Source of the DNA: Sorex araneus
Lineage: Eukaryota; Chordata; Mammalia; Eulipotyphla; Soricidae
DNA length: 64,000 bases
Reading direction: 5' to 3'
NCBI RefSeq assembly: GCF_027595985.1
Contig: NC_073304.1
Location: 222,322,223 to 222,386,222 of the forward strand
The notes under the pieces were generated by a model that did not search any database, had not been told where the DNA came from, and was given only the letters and a program-made list of their open reading frames with translations. A program made the position numbers and the translations under genes. Position 1 is the stretch's first letter; each line of letters starts with the position of its first letter. This document shows, piece by piece, positions 22,468-31,827 of this stretch.

Positions 22468-22921
22468 GGACAAATCTGTCACTAGGCAGAGTCACAGGCT
22501 AACTGGAAGTGGGGTTGCAGGTGGGAGGCTTGAACAGAAGGTGGGGTACAGCGATCCATGTGAGGGGCAGGACCTGGTCCCGGTGTCCTCTGCAGGGCCA
22601 GCCTGTCCTGGGCCGCGGGTGGCACCTGTGAGTTTCTGAGGTTCACAGGCTCGTTCCATGCACCCCACCCTGTAGGGGCTTGTACCCACCTCTCCCTGCA
22701 GTCACTGGGTCTTGGATGCCCTGAGCCCTGCGTGTGTGCCATGCCCCACCTCCTCTGCGACACTTTCCACCCTCTGAGTCCCGGCTCAGCTTTAGGCTCA
22801 GATGGGGGCTCGGAGCAAGGTGCCAGGTCCCGGAGCCCAGGCTTGGGGGGTGATGGGGATGCATGGGGAGATGTGGGGGCTGCCCGCCGGAACACCGACT
22901 TCTCCCCTGCTCTGTCCCCAG

Positions 22922-23316
22922 ATGGCTGCCGTGCCCCGCTGCCTCGCGCTGCTGCTCCTGTCCGCCTGCCTGGCCCTGGTGCTGCAGCCCCCGCGGGCTG
23001 CCAGGGGCGCCCCGCTGGAGCCCGCCTACCCCGGCGAGAACGCCACCCCGGAGCAGAAGGCCCACTACGCCGCCGAGCTCCGCAGATACCTCAACATGGT
23101 GACCAGGCCGAGGTGTGTGTGTGCGCCCTGCCCCGTCAGGTGGGTGGCGGCTGTGGGCGGGCGATGAGGGGTGGGGGGCAGCCGGGACACGCGGCCCCAG
23201 CTCCTCTCCTGTCCCCTAGGTACGGGAAACGAGAGCAGGATGACTCGGCGAACTTCTGGGAGTCGGGCTCCCCCCACGCCGCTGCTCCCAGGGAGCCCAC
23301 CCCCGTGGACCTGTAG
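22922..23316 (+). CDS. PPY: Pancreatic polypeptide precursor, complete
   Basis: Precursor of pancreatic polypeptide, an amidated hormone of islet PP cells that in the known family acts mainly on the Y4 receptor. Coding exons are 22922-23112 and 23220-23316, giving 95 residues, the same length as human. Residues 1-29 are the signal peptide. Residues 30-65 are the 36-residue hormone, starting APLEPAYPGE and ending TRPRY. GKR at 66-68 is the amidation and cleavage site; a 20-residue icosapeptide ends in Arg, followed by heptapeptide EPTPVDL. The ATG is the first base of its exon. The icosapeptide and heptapeptide are read without interruption, whereas the human gene is described as having an intron between them. 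Hormone position 17 is Lys where human has Met. Confidence 0.96.
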
Positions 23317-23386
23317 TGCTGGACCCCACCCCCACCCCCCGCAGCCCCCTCAGCCCCTCTGCTCGTTCCCGCTCCCACACACGCGC

Positions 23387-23392
23387 AATAAA
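23387..23392 (+). terminator. PPY: PPY polyadenylation signal
   Basis: AATAAA 71 bases after the stop codon, giving a very short 3' untranslated region, as is usual for this gene. Confidence 0.85.
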
Positions 23393-23601
23393 GCAAAGGA
23401 AAGGCACTCTGCTCCCGCGTCTCTCTCTCTGTGCATGCCTGGGGGTGGCCGGGAGCGGCAGGGTGTCGGGAGGACCCAGAAGGTGGTGGGTTCAGCTCTG
23501 CTGTCCTCAGAGGGAGGCGGGGACCCCTTCCACCCCACCCCCCACCCCGGGTGATCTGGCAGCTCCGTGAGCGTGAGTCTCTCCGGGGTTTGATTTTCTT
23601 T

Positions 23602-23775
23602 TTTTTTTTGCTTTTTGGGTCACACCCGGCAATGCACAGGGGTCATTCCTGGCTCAGGCACTCAGGAATTACCCCTGGCGGTGCTCAGGGGACCATATGG
23701 GATGCTGGGATTCGAACCCGGGTTGGCCGCGTGCAAGGCAAACGCCCTACCCGCTGTGCTATCGCTCCAGCCCCC
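23602..23775 (-). repeat. SINE family 1, young
   Basis: GGGTTTGATTTTCTTT is duplicated at 23586 and 23776. The copy is near consensus and lies 200 bases past PPY. Confidence 0.95.
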
Positions 23776-24022
23776 GGGTTTGATTTTCTTTGATGTTGCA
23801 GTGCCAGGGCTATCCCATCCCAGACAGGCAAGTCGTGTCATTTACGACGGAGTCACATCCCTGGCCCCGAATCATACCCCTCCGTGCTGCTAGGTCCTCC
23901 TGAGCATCACTAGGTGACACCCCTCACCCCACACGCCACCTGCCCCCATCCTGCCGTCCAGAGGAACAGGGCCGCGGGTGCTGGGGTGGGGCGGGGGAAT
24001 CAGGCAGTCAGATTCTTGCTGC

Positions 24023-24188
24023 TTTGGGGTTGGAGGGATAGTACAGCGGGGAGAGCATTTGCCTTACATCTGGTGGGGCGGATCTGGGTTAGATCCCCGG
24101 CATTCTATACAGCCCTCCGAGCCCTGCAGAGCCAGGAGTACCCCTAAGCATTGCCAGGTGTGACCCCTAAAACCAAAAAGAAAAATAA
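24023..24188 (+). repeat. SINE family 1, internal deletion
   Basis: Head GTTGGAGGGATAGTACAGCG. About 25 bases are missing between CCCTCCGAGCCCTG and CAGAGCCAGGAG. Tail AAAACCAAAAAG. Confidence 0.85.
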
Positions 24189-24427
24189 AGATTGTTGCTG
24201 TGTTGAGGTCAGTGGAAGGCCAGTTCCTGGGGGGCATGGCAGTGGGAGTGGGCACTGGAGGAGGCCCCTGGAGACGGTGCCCTGGACAGGCAGCTGGCAA
24301 GGGGAGCTGAGTGTGCAGCGTTTACACCCTCTCCAGTCTGGGAGCAGACCCCGGAGCGGGAAGGTTCCGGAGGCTCAGTGGAGGCTGGTGCTGGAGCCAG
24401 TGTGGACAGGCAGAGGGAGGAAACTGT

Positions 24428-24873
24428 TTTTTTTTGTTTGTTTTTTGCTTTTTTGTGTCACATCCGGCGATGCTTGGGCTGGAGCGATAGCACAGTGGTA
24501 GGGTGTTCGCCTTTCACGCAGCCGACCCGGGTTCGATTCCTCCGTCCCTCTCGGAGAGCCTGGCAAGCTACTGAGAGTATCGCGCCCACACAGCAGAGCC
24601 TGGCAAGCTACCCGTGGCATATTGGATATGCCAAAAACAGTAACAATAAATCTCTCAAGGAGAGACGTTACTGGTGCCTGCTCGAACAAATGAACAACGG
24701 GATGACAGTGATAGTGACAGTGACCCGGCGATGCTCAGGGGTTACTCCTGGCTCATGAACTCAGGAATTACTCCTGGTGGAGCTCAGGGGACCATATGGG
24801 ATGCTGGGAATCGAACCCGGGTCAGCCACGTGTAAGGCAAACACCCTCCCCGCTGTACTCTAGCTCCAGCCCC
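24428..24873 (-). repeat. SINE family 1, split by a family 2 copy
   Basis: The T-rich start and GTGTCACATCCGGCGATGCT lie left of the insertion. The rest of the body and the head (ending CTCTAGCTCCAGCCCC) lie right of it. Confidence 0.93.
24475..24724 (+). repeat. SINE family 2, full-length nested copy
   Basis: Best complete copy of the family, about 250 bases. It has the tRNA-like head with B box GGTTCGATTCC, two copies of AGAGCCTGGCAAGCTAC 40 bases apart, and the palindrome GGCATATTGGATATGCC. The tail is GACAGTGATAGTGACAGTGA with no poly-A. Target duplication CCGGCGATGCT is at 24464 and 24725. Confidence 0.92.
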
Positions 24874-24879
24874 AGGAAA

Positions 24880-25010
24880 CGGGTTTGAATCCAGGAGCTA
24901 CCCCCTTCTGCCCCTGAGCTTGGGATCAGGGGCATCACCTAGTCTCAGAGTCCTGATCGACAAAACAGGGGGAAATGGTGGTCCCCAGCTTCCTAAGGTG
25001 GTGGTGAGGT
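24880..25010 (+). repeat. MIR fragment
   Basis: AGCTACCCCCTTCTGCC, GAGCTTGGGATCAGGGGCAT and CAAAACAGGGGGAAATGG follow the MIR order. Confidence 0.45.
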
Positions 25011-25391
25011 CCACAGGGGGGAAGCAGGTACTGCGTGACCCGGGCACGGGGAGCACTGGGGTGGACACTCTGGGCTCAGGATGTAGCCCTGGCCGAGCAG
25101 CTGGGCCATGAAGTTCCCTGCTTTGGAACTAGGCTACAGGACCCAGGACAGGCGTCTGGAGGGGAGCTCTAAAGGAAGACTCTGAAGCACTCTAAGGGAG
25201 CACCTTTAAAGAGCAGGAATTTGTAGGGAACTTGGCCCTAGAAGTAGTGAAGGCACGAGGGCCTCAGGTAGGAGGCTGGAGAAGCCAATTCCAGCCCATC
25301 TGCAGGTTCCACCGTCCAGCGAGGACCCAGCTCTGGCCCCGTGATGTCCCGAGCACCTTCTGACTAATCTTATTCTGTTAGTTTCTTTCTA

Positions 25392-25565
25392 TTTTTTTTT
25401 TTTCTTTTTGGGTCACACCAGGTGATGCTCAGAGGTTCCTCCTGGCTCTGCACTCAGAAGTTACTCCTGGTGGTGCTCGGGGGACGTATAGGATGCTGGG
25501 AATCGAACCTGGGTCAGCCGCGTGCAAGGCAAACGCCCTACCCGCTGTGCTATCACTCCAGCCCC
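25392..25565 (-). repeat. SINE family 1
   Basis: Near complete. CTGTTAGTTTCTT before and CTGTTGTTTCTT after look like the target duplication. Confidence 0.92.
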
Positions 25566-25830
25566 TCTGTTGTTTCTTTTAATTACCATCCTCACCCTCC
25601 CCACCCCCTGCATCGGGGGGGGGGTGGGGGGTCCTTCCTCCCTGCAGCAGTGTGAGATCTCGGCCTGTTCTCTTACCTATAGCACAAACACCTCGACACT
25701 TAGGTGCTCATCCAGGGCCCTGGGAACGCCTTGCCAGCAACCCGGACACTCAGTGAGGACATACCGTGAAGCCAAAGCCCAAGTGTGTGATGGACACCCC
25801 CAGATTCCTTGAGACTCTCAATCCGCTCCC

Positions 25831-25910
25831 TCTGTTTGGTGCCGGGGATTGAACCCAGGGCCTCACACATGCAAGGCCAGGCCTCTACCTCTAAGCCACC
25901 CCTCCACCTC
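25831..25910 (-). repeat. tRNA-Ala-like SINE head, old
   Basis: The + strand reads GGTGCCGGGGATTGAACCCA then GGGCCTCACACATGCAAGG. The reverse complement is a tRNA-Ala-like sequence with B box GGGTTCAATCCCC and no body. Confidence 0.55.
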
Positions 25911-26129
25911 CATCAACCCTCTGGACTAGGAACTCTCCTTCCCTCCCCCAGCTCTCAGGCCAGGGACAGAAATCCTGGTAGTTTTGCTGGTGTCAGACTG
26001 GCAGTGGGGGGTGCCTGGCCTTGGTCCTTCATGCCCTTCATGTCCTCCTAGTCTCCAGCCTGAGCCCACAGGGGGCCCAGACATGGCCTCAGGCACTATT
26101 GTGGTGCTAGGAAGGTTGAGAGTGGCCCC

Positions 26130-26321
26130 AGGGGCCGGAGCGATAGCACAGCGGGTAGGGCGTTTGCCTTGCATGTGGCCGACCCCGGTTCGATTCCCAG
26201 CATCCCATATGGTCCCCTGAGCACCGCCAGAGGTGATTCCTGAGTGCAGAGCCAGGAGTAACCCCTGAGCATCGCTGGGTGTGACCCAAAAAGCAAAAAA
26301 AAAAAAAAAAAAAAAAAAAAA
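26130..26321 (+). repeat. SINE family 1, young with long A tail
   Basis: Near consensus. GAGAGTGGCCCC is duplicated at 26118-26129 and 26322-26333. The tail has about 26 A residues. Confidence 0.96.
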
Positions 26322-26589
26322 GAGAGTGGCCCCGGCAAAAGGGGTGTCCAGATTCTTTATAATCCTTAGACCCCCAGACCTTTCCCCCGAAGACCCCATC
26401 CCAATGTGGACTTTGTCACTTGCCTCTGTTCTGACCTGGGTGTGAGAACGGGAGCAGGAGAACGGGAGCGGCGATGGGTGGGAGCACATGGGCAGTCAGC
26501 TGTCCTGTCCAGGGCACATTCCCTGGGTGGGGGCCCTTGAGGGAAGTGCCAGAGGCAGCAGAGCATCAATCTGTTTGAGTTCCGAACTT

Positions 26590-26690
26590 GACATGGTCCC
26601 TGGCTGGCTGTGTGTCCCTGGGCAAAGTACTTTGCTTCTCTGAACACAGTGTCCTGGGTTCTGGGGGATAAACCCTAGAGTGAGGTCCTG
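26590..26690 (+). repeat. MIR fragment
   Basis: CTGTGTGTCCCTGGGCAAAG and TACTTTGCTTCTCTGAAC match the central MIR core. Confidence 0.6.
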
Positions 26691-26694
26691 GGGC

Positions 26695-26721
26695 TGTGTG
26701 TGTGTGTGTGTGTGTGTGTGT
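26695..26721. repeat. (GT)n microsatellite
   Basis: About 13 GT units, uninterrupted. Confidence 0.95.
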
Positions 26722-26769
26722 TAGGGAAGTGGGCAGTGTGTGGGCAAAGCTGACAGAAGGAGCCATACA

Positions 26770-26968
26770 CTTTTTTTTTATATATATATTTTGGTTTATT
26801 TTTAATTTTTGTTTTGGGTTACTCCTGGCAATGCTCAGGGCAGGGCTTACTCCTGGTTCTGTGCTCAGGGATCACTTCTGGCAGACTCAGAAGACCAAAG
26901 GGGACACTGGAGATAGAATCCAGATTGGTCATGTGCAAGGCAAATGCTCTATCCACTGTACAGTCACT
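26770..26968 (-). repeat. SINE family 1, old
   Basis: T/A-rich start, GGGTTACTCCTGGCAATGCT, and a duplicated GGGCAGGGCTTACTCCTGG segment. The head is worn, ending CACTGTACAGTCAC. Confidence 0.75.
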
Positions 26969-27934
26969 TTTCTCTGGGGCCTTAAGCTCTTGGCCCCAGA
27001 GTCCAGCTTGAATTGTGAGTTGCCCCAGGACCTTCCGAAAAGTCCCCTCTTTGGCTGGAGTTGGCCTTTTGTTTGCTCCTAAACCATAAACAAGCCAACA
27101 GGAGCCTGGACTCAAACCTTTCCCTCACTTCCTTCTCGGAGTTGGGAGTGTTTAGATCCCACTAAAGGTCCTTCCCTAACGCACTGAAGCCTATTGTATT
27201 AAACATCAAAAACCCAACATTATCAATGACCACTTTGCGCCCATAAAAACCACCAATTTCTACGTATTTGACCAGTGTGTGTCCCCCATGGTGGTGAAGG
27301 CACAGCATGCTTCTGTCCTGTCACTCCCCCCCAGCACCCCTCCCCCTTATAGTCTGGCCCCAGGCAACCGCCCACCCCATTCATTGCTCGGGAACTTGAG
27401 AGCCACACTGGGTCCCTTTGTTTCTGCTTTCACTGTGCTGAAAGCTTTGACATTTCTCCAAATGACCGGACCTTTGGGTCATTTGTTCCTTTCATGGCCA
27501 AAGATGACTGTCCTTTGCTGGCCTGGGTCCTCATTGGGCTCAGTCCCTCTTGCTGGACATCTGGTTTCTGCCAGTCTTTTTGTTCACTCCTCCTGCCCAG
27601 GGGCTGGTTCTTCCCTTGTGGGACCCAGCGACCCTCCCTCTTTCCCATCCCAGCGCTTCCTGCCTTTGCTTCTGCCTTTGCTTCTGTCTAGAACAAGTTG
27701 CTCCTCCTGGCAGAATCCTTACAGGAGGCAGTTCAGAAGCCGCCTTGTCCCCTCCCTGCCCTGCCCTGCTCTGGGGCTCTCATGGTGCCTCGGTGGCTGT
27801 GGGGATGTGGGTGAGGCTTGTTGCCCTCGGTGGTTCTCCAGGAGAGGAAGCCGCGCCTTGCTGGCTCCTCGCCCATAGGTGCTGCCCATGGCTGCCAACG
27901 CCCGCGGAGTGAACACATGACAAATGTCTTCCTT
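26969..27934. other. Spacer, no gene seen
   Basis: Unique DNA, A/T-richer at 27120-27270. The long forward frame after 27279 has biased Pro/Leu/Ser content and no domain, so it is not called as a gene. Confidence 0.4.
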
Positions 27935-28051
27935 TGTCCTAGAGACGGTCCCTCATGGTGCTTGGGGGTCCACGCGGTGCTGGGGATCAGACTCGGGGCC
28001 TCCCTGCCTGTGCTTGGCCCCAGGCTCTGCCGCTTGAGCTATATCCCCAGG
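27935..28051 (-). repeat. tRNA-Ala-like SINE head, old
   Basis: Reads GGTGCTGGGGATCAGACTCG then GCTTGAGCTATATCCCCAGG, the reverse complement of a tRNA-Ala-like head. No family 1 body follows. Confidence 0.5.
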
Positions 28052-28145
28052 CCCGTTTGCCCACATTCTGAGGCGGGAACAAAGCTGCTAGCGTGGGGTC
28101 GGGGTGATGAGAGAGCCTTTGAGAGCCCCCATATAGGGTGCCGGG

Positions 28146-28301
28146 GATCGAACCAGGGTCGGTTGCATACAAGGCAGTCTCCTATCTGCTGTACTATTGC
28201 TCTGGCCCCATCTGGATCCTTCGGATTGAACCGGGGTTGGTTGCATACAAGGCAATCTCCTATCTGCTGTACTATTGCTCCGGCCCCATCTGGATCCTTC
28301 G
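28146..28301 (-). repeat. 78-base tandem duplication of a SINE head piece
   Basis: Unit 1 is 28146-28223 and unit 2 is 28224-28301, nearly identical. Each carries the reverse SINE head (GGTTGCATACAAGGCA to TCTGGCCCC or TCCGGCCCC) plus CATCTGGATCCTTCGG. Confidence 0.85.
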
Positions 28302-28391
28302 GCATCAGCTTGGTTGCAGTTCCTGTACCCCTCCTCACCCAAACTTCCTCCCCGGGAACCAGGTCTGGGTCTCTGCCTCCTCACAGCCCTT

Positions 28392-28570
28392 GATTTTTAG
28401 GGCCACACATGGCGGTACTCAGGGTGGTTACTCAGGTGCTTCCTCCTGGTTCTGCGCTCAGGAATCGCTTACGGCGGGGCTCATGGGACCGTTAAGGGTG
28501 CCAGGGATGGAACCCAGGTTGGGTAGCATTCAAGGCAAGCGCCCTCCCCACTGTACCATTGTTCGGGCCC
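28392..28570 (-). repeat. SINE family 1, diverged
   Basis: Contains a small internal insertion (GGTGGTTACTCAGGTGCTTC). The head ends CATTGTTCGGGCCC. Confidence 0.8.
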
Positions 28571-28796
28571 AGCACAGACCTTGGTCCTGAGAGCCTTAGA
28601 CTCCAAGTTTTGGCAGTAGGGGATCCTTTTGATGATTTCGATCAAACCGTAGGAGGCAGAGAGGATGTTCTGCTGCCTGGGACCCGAGTTCATATGTTTG
28701 CATGTCCCCTCCTGCCACCCTTACCCCACGACCTTAGCCTAGACCAGGCTGCCCCTGAACAAAGCATTTGTGTTGGATCCCAAAGCATATTGGACA

Positions 28797-28973
28797 GGGA
28801 CTGGAGTGATAGCACAGCGGGTAGGGCTTTTGCCTTGCACGCGGCCGACCTGGGTTCGATTCCCAGCATCCCATATGGTCTCCCAAGCACTGCTAGGAGT
28901 GATTCCTGAGTGCAAAGCCAGGAGTAACCCCTGAGCATCGTCAAGTGTGATCTAAAATGCAAAAAAAAAAAAA
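28797..28973 (+). repeat. SINE family 1, young
   Basis: AAAGCATATTGGACAG flanks both sides (28782 and about 28975). Near-consensus head and body with a long A tail. Confidence 0.95.
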
Positions 28974-28990
28974 AAAAGCATATTGGACAG

Positions 28991-29174
28991 CGGCTGGAGC
29001 AATAATACAGTGGGTGGAGCTCTTGCCTGGTACGTGGCTGACCTGGTTTGATCCTGGCATCCCTTATGGTCCCCTGAGCACTGCCAGGTGTAATTTTGGA
29101 GTACAAAGCAGAGAGTAACCCCATAGCATCACCAGGTGTATGTCTTCCCCCAACCTGCCAAAATAAAACAACAC
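28991..29174 (+). repeat. SINE family 1, older neighbour at the same target
   Basis: Diverged copy followed by AAAGCAGACTGGACAG, a mutated version of the target sequence flanking the copy just upstream. Confidence 0.85.
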
Positions 29175-29542
29175 CCAAAGCAGACTGGACAGGGGTGCAG
29201 GTACTCATAAAATCTCTCCTGACTTTGCATAAGGAAGCAGTCTGGAAATTTCCAGAGTGGGACCCATCAGGGGCCTTGCTTTCAATTCCTGGAGTCCCTT
29301 GATATTGATTCCACAGAACTGATTGAGCCCTGCTTCTCCCTGACAGGCTAGAGATCAAACCCACACTTCCCACCTGCAAAGTAGGTGCTTTATTCCTTTA
29401 CGCCTGTGCCCTGGCACCAAAGAAAGTTTTTTGCTGGTGGTGGTTTGTTGATTTTTTTTTTTTTTGAGTCTTATATTTAAGTGATCTGAAATCAGTTAAA
29501 ATAAATATATTTTTTTCTTCTACATTAAGAAAAACCCGTATG

Positions 29543-29676
29543 ACAGAGCCTGGCAAGCTACCTGTGGCGTATTCAATACGCCAAAAACAGTAACAACAAG
29601 TCTCACAATGGAGAGAGACGTTACTGGTGCCCGCTCGAGTAAATCGATGAGCAACGGGTTGACAGTGATACAGTGA
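29543..29676 (+). repeat. SINE family 2, 5'-truncated
   Basis: Starts at AGAGCCTGGCAAGCTACC. Contains the perfect palindrome GGCGTATTCAATACGCC at 29566-29582 and ends in GACAGTGATACAGTGAT. Confidence 0.88.
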
Positions 29677-29744
29677 TTTTTGAGCAGGATGGAAAGTTAT
29701 CTCCTGGGGAAACAGATATACTGGAGTCGATTCCTCGGCCCCAT

Positions 29745-29790
29745 TCTCCCATTTTGTGGATGAGAAAACTAAGGGCAAACATGCCCGTGG
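29745..29790 (-). repeat. MIR fragment
   Basis: CATTTTGTGGATGAGAAAAC matches the reverse MIR core. Confidence 0.5.
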
Positions 29791-29889
29791 TCTGTCCTGG
29801 AGGCCGGAAATGCAGGAGGAAGTGCTTGTGCCCGGGCCTCGCTGCCAGCTGCTCACGAGTGCTGTGGGCCACTCTCATGCCCGGGGTCT

Positions 29890-30040
29890 GATGCCAAGTT
29901 GATAAAAGATTTAGGGCGCATTAGTAAAAGTATTTTAATCAAGTCTATATAAATCCAAGATTAGATTAAGCTGTGATGGATAACGGAAGGATTAACAAAG
30001 GGGGACTAGACATTGTTTCGAAGTGCTTATTGCTTTTAAT
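29890..30040. other. A/T-rich unique island
   Basis: Non-SINE stretch with several ATTA/TAAT homeodomain-type cores (AAGATTAGATTAAGC, GGATTAACAAAG, ATTTTAATC) inside GC-rich surroundings. It could be a conserved non-coding element; conservation cannot be judged here. Confidence 0.3.
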
Positions 30041-30912
30041 GCCGAGGAGTGTATGCACAGGCTGAAAGTCAGTCCAACTTCAATGGTGTTTAGGCTCAGT
30101 TGTCTCTGCGAGCTGTTGTGTTCTTGAAGAGCGGCTGATGGAAAGGGAAAGCCAGTTCCAGCTAAGCCGAGCTCTGCCACCGCGCCGACGGGACCCACTC
30201 ACTCAGCTCAAAGCTTCGTTTCCTCCTCTGCAGAGCCGCGTTGAGGAGGAGGTGAGATGAGTCAGCGGAGCTGAGGCCAGGGACCCCAGAGCCCAGCTCT
30301 CCCTCTTCGTGCAAGGTCTCGGCGCCCGGCTGTTCTATCTCTCCATGCTCCACCAGCCTCTTCTGTAAAGTGGGGTCCCACTGTTCCCCACCTTGTGAGT
30401 GAGCACCATGCCAGTGAATCCACACCCAGACCCTGGCAGAACACCCTGCCCCACCCCAAGGGAACTCTGAAGCAGAGGGTATCGGGGTGCAGAGCATGTC
30501 CCCCACCTGCGGGGAGAGCATCTGACACGGAAATAAGCTTTTAGAAAATCAAAGAAGACAGACCGTAACAGAGAAGGGATGGGACTGGGAAAACGCCCCA
30601 GACTCTTGGGAAGAAATGATCCATCTGGTTTGTCAGGACATCTCCCGGGACATGGGGACAGAGTCCACAGCAGAGGGGGGCCTGGGGTTCAGGCAAGGAG
30701 AGATGGTGAGGTAGAGCCTGTGGGGTGGGTGTAGGTTTGGGGCTGGGGGGGTTTCAGGCTCAGACCCCAGGCTGTGACACAGGGCAGGGGCCAGGCTGGA
30801 GGGACAGCGCAGATTTCCCCTTTAGAATTGTGTTTTCCGGAGGGAGTCTGAACCCAGGGAAACACAAGATGACTCTTTGGGGGCTGTACCCAGAAAATAT
30901 TGGAATTTTCTG
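30041..30912. other. Spacer, no gene seen
   Basis: Unique GC-rich DNA with no recognised exon or repeat. Confidence 0.4.
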
Positions 30913-31078
30913 GTTTGTTTTGGGCCACACCTAGCGTGCTCAGGGCTGATTTATATTTCTGCACTCAGGAATCACTCCTGGTGGGGCTTGGGGGACTCTA
31001 TGGGGTGCCAGGAATAGAACCTGGGTCAGCTGCATGCAAGGCAAGTGCCCTACTTTCCTGTACTATTGCTTCGGCCCT
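30913..31078 (-). repeat. SINE family 1, diverged
   Basis: Starts TTTGTTTTGGGCCACACC. The head ends CTATTGCTTCGGCCC. One small deletion in AGCGTGCTCAGGG. Confidence 0.82.
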
Positions 31079-31116
31079 CTATGTGTAGTTTTTAAAAGAA
31101 TCATCCAAAATTATTC

Positions 31117-31290
31117 TGGAGATGGAAAGATAATGCAGCAGGTGAGGCATTTGCCTTGCATGCAGCCAACCCAGGTTTGATCCTCAGCACCATATATGGT
31201 CCTCTGAGCACCACCAGGAGTGATCCCTGAGTATCACTGCCAGAAGTAAGCCCTGAACACCACCAGATGTAGCCCCCTCCCCCAAAGGAA
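31117..31290 (+). repeat. SINE family 1, diverged
   Basis: Head GGAGATGGAAAGATAATGCA. Tail CCCAAAGGAACAAAACAGG runs straight into another copy. Confidence 0.82.
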
Positions 31291-31298
31291 CAAAACAG

Positions 31299-31475
31299 GA
31301 GGCCAAAAGATAGTTTAGTGGGTAGGGAAGGCACTTGCCTTGCACACAGCCAACCTGGGTTTGATCCCAGGTATCCCATATGGTTCCTGCCAGGAGTTAT
31401 CCCTGAGTACAGAACCAGGAGTAAGCCCTGAGCACTGCTGGGTGAGCACCCCCCAATAAACCAAAAATAAAACAA
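31299..31475 (+). repeat. SINE family 1, diverged
   Basis: Head GAGGCCAAAAGATAGTTTAG. About 15 bases are missing around GGTTCCTGCCAGG. Tail CCAATAAACCAAAAATAAAA. Confidence 0.82.
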
Positions 31476-31827
31476 AATAGTTCTTTTTGGGGGTGAATAT
31501 GGCCCAGTGTCTAAAAATGCCCGCTTTGCAACTGCCAGGCCTGAGTTTCATCTACAGAGCTGCCCCCACATGGCCCCGGTGGTCCCAGGATCTCTGCTGA
31601 CTAGAACTTGCCACGTGTAACCTCCAGAACACAGCCAGGCACTGGAACCAGTAACTAGGGACGGAGAGCACTGTTGCTGGGTGTGTGCTCCAGTGAGCAC
31701 CACAACCAGAGTGGGTGTGAGTGGCACAACTAAATGAGTGTGACCCCGTGAGCTTCCTCCCCTCCCTACAACAAATAGCAACAGAGTGTAGGGAAGGAGA
31801 AAACTGTGAGTGTGAGCATTCCAAACT

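Noticed and set aside
25926-26489. Recurrent small protein motif (for example GSHPAMHRGYSWLCTQ) in dozens of frames
   Set aside because: It is SINE family 1 read antisense. The recurrence reflects repeat copies, not a protein family.
27279-27878. 199-codon forward frame as a gene
   Set aside because: Pro/Leu/Ser-rich with no recognisable domain, no splice context and no promoter or polyadenylation signal.
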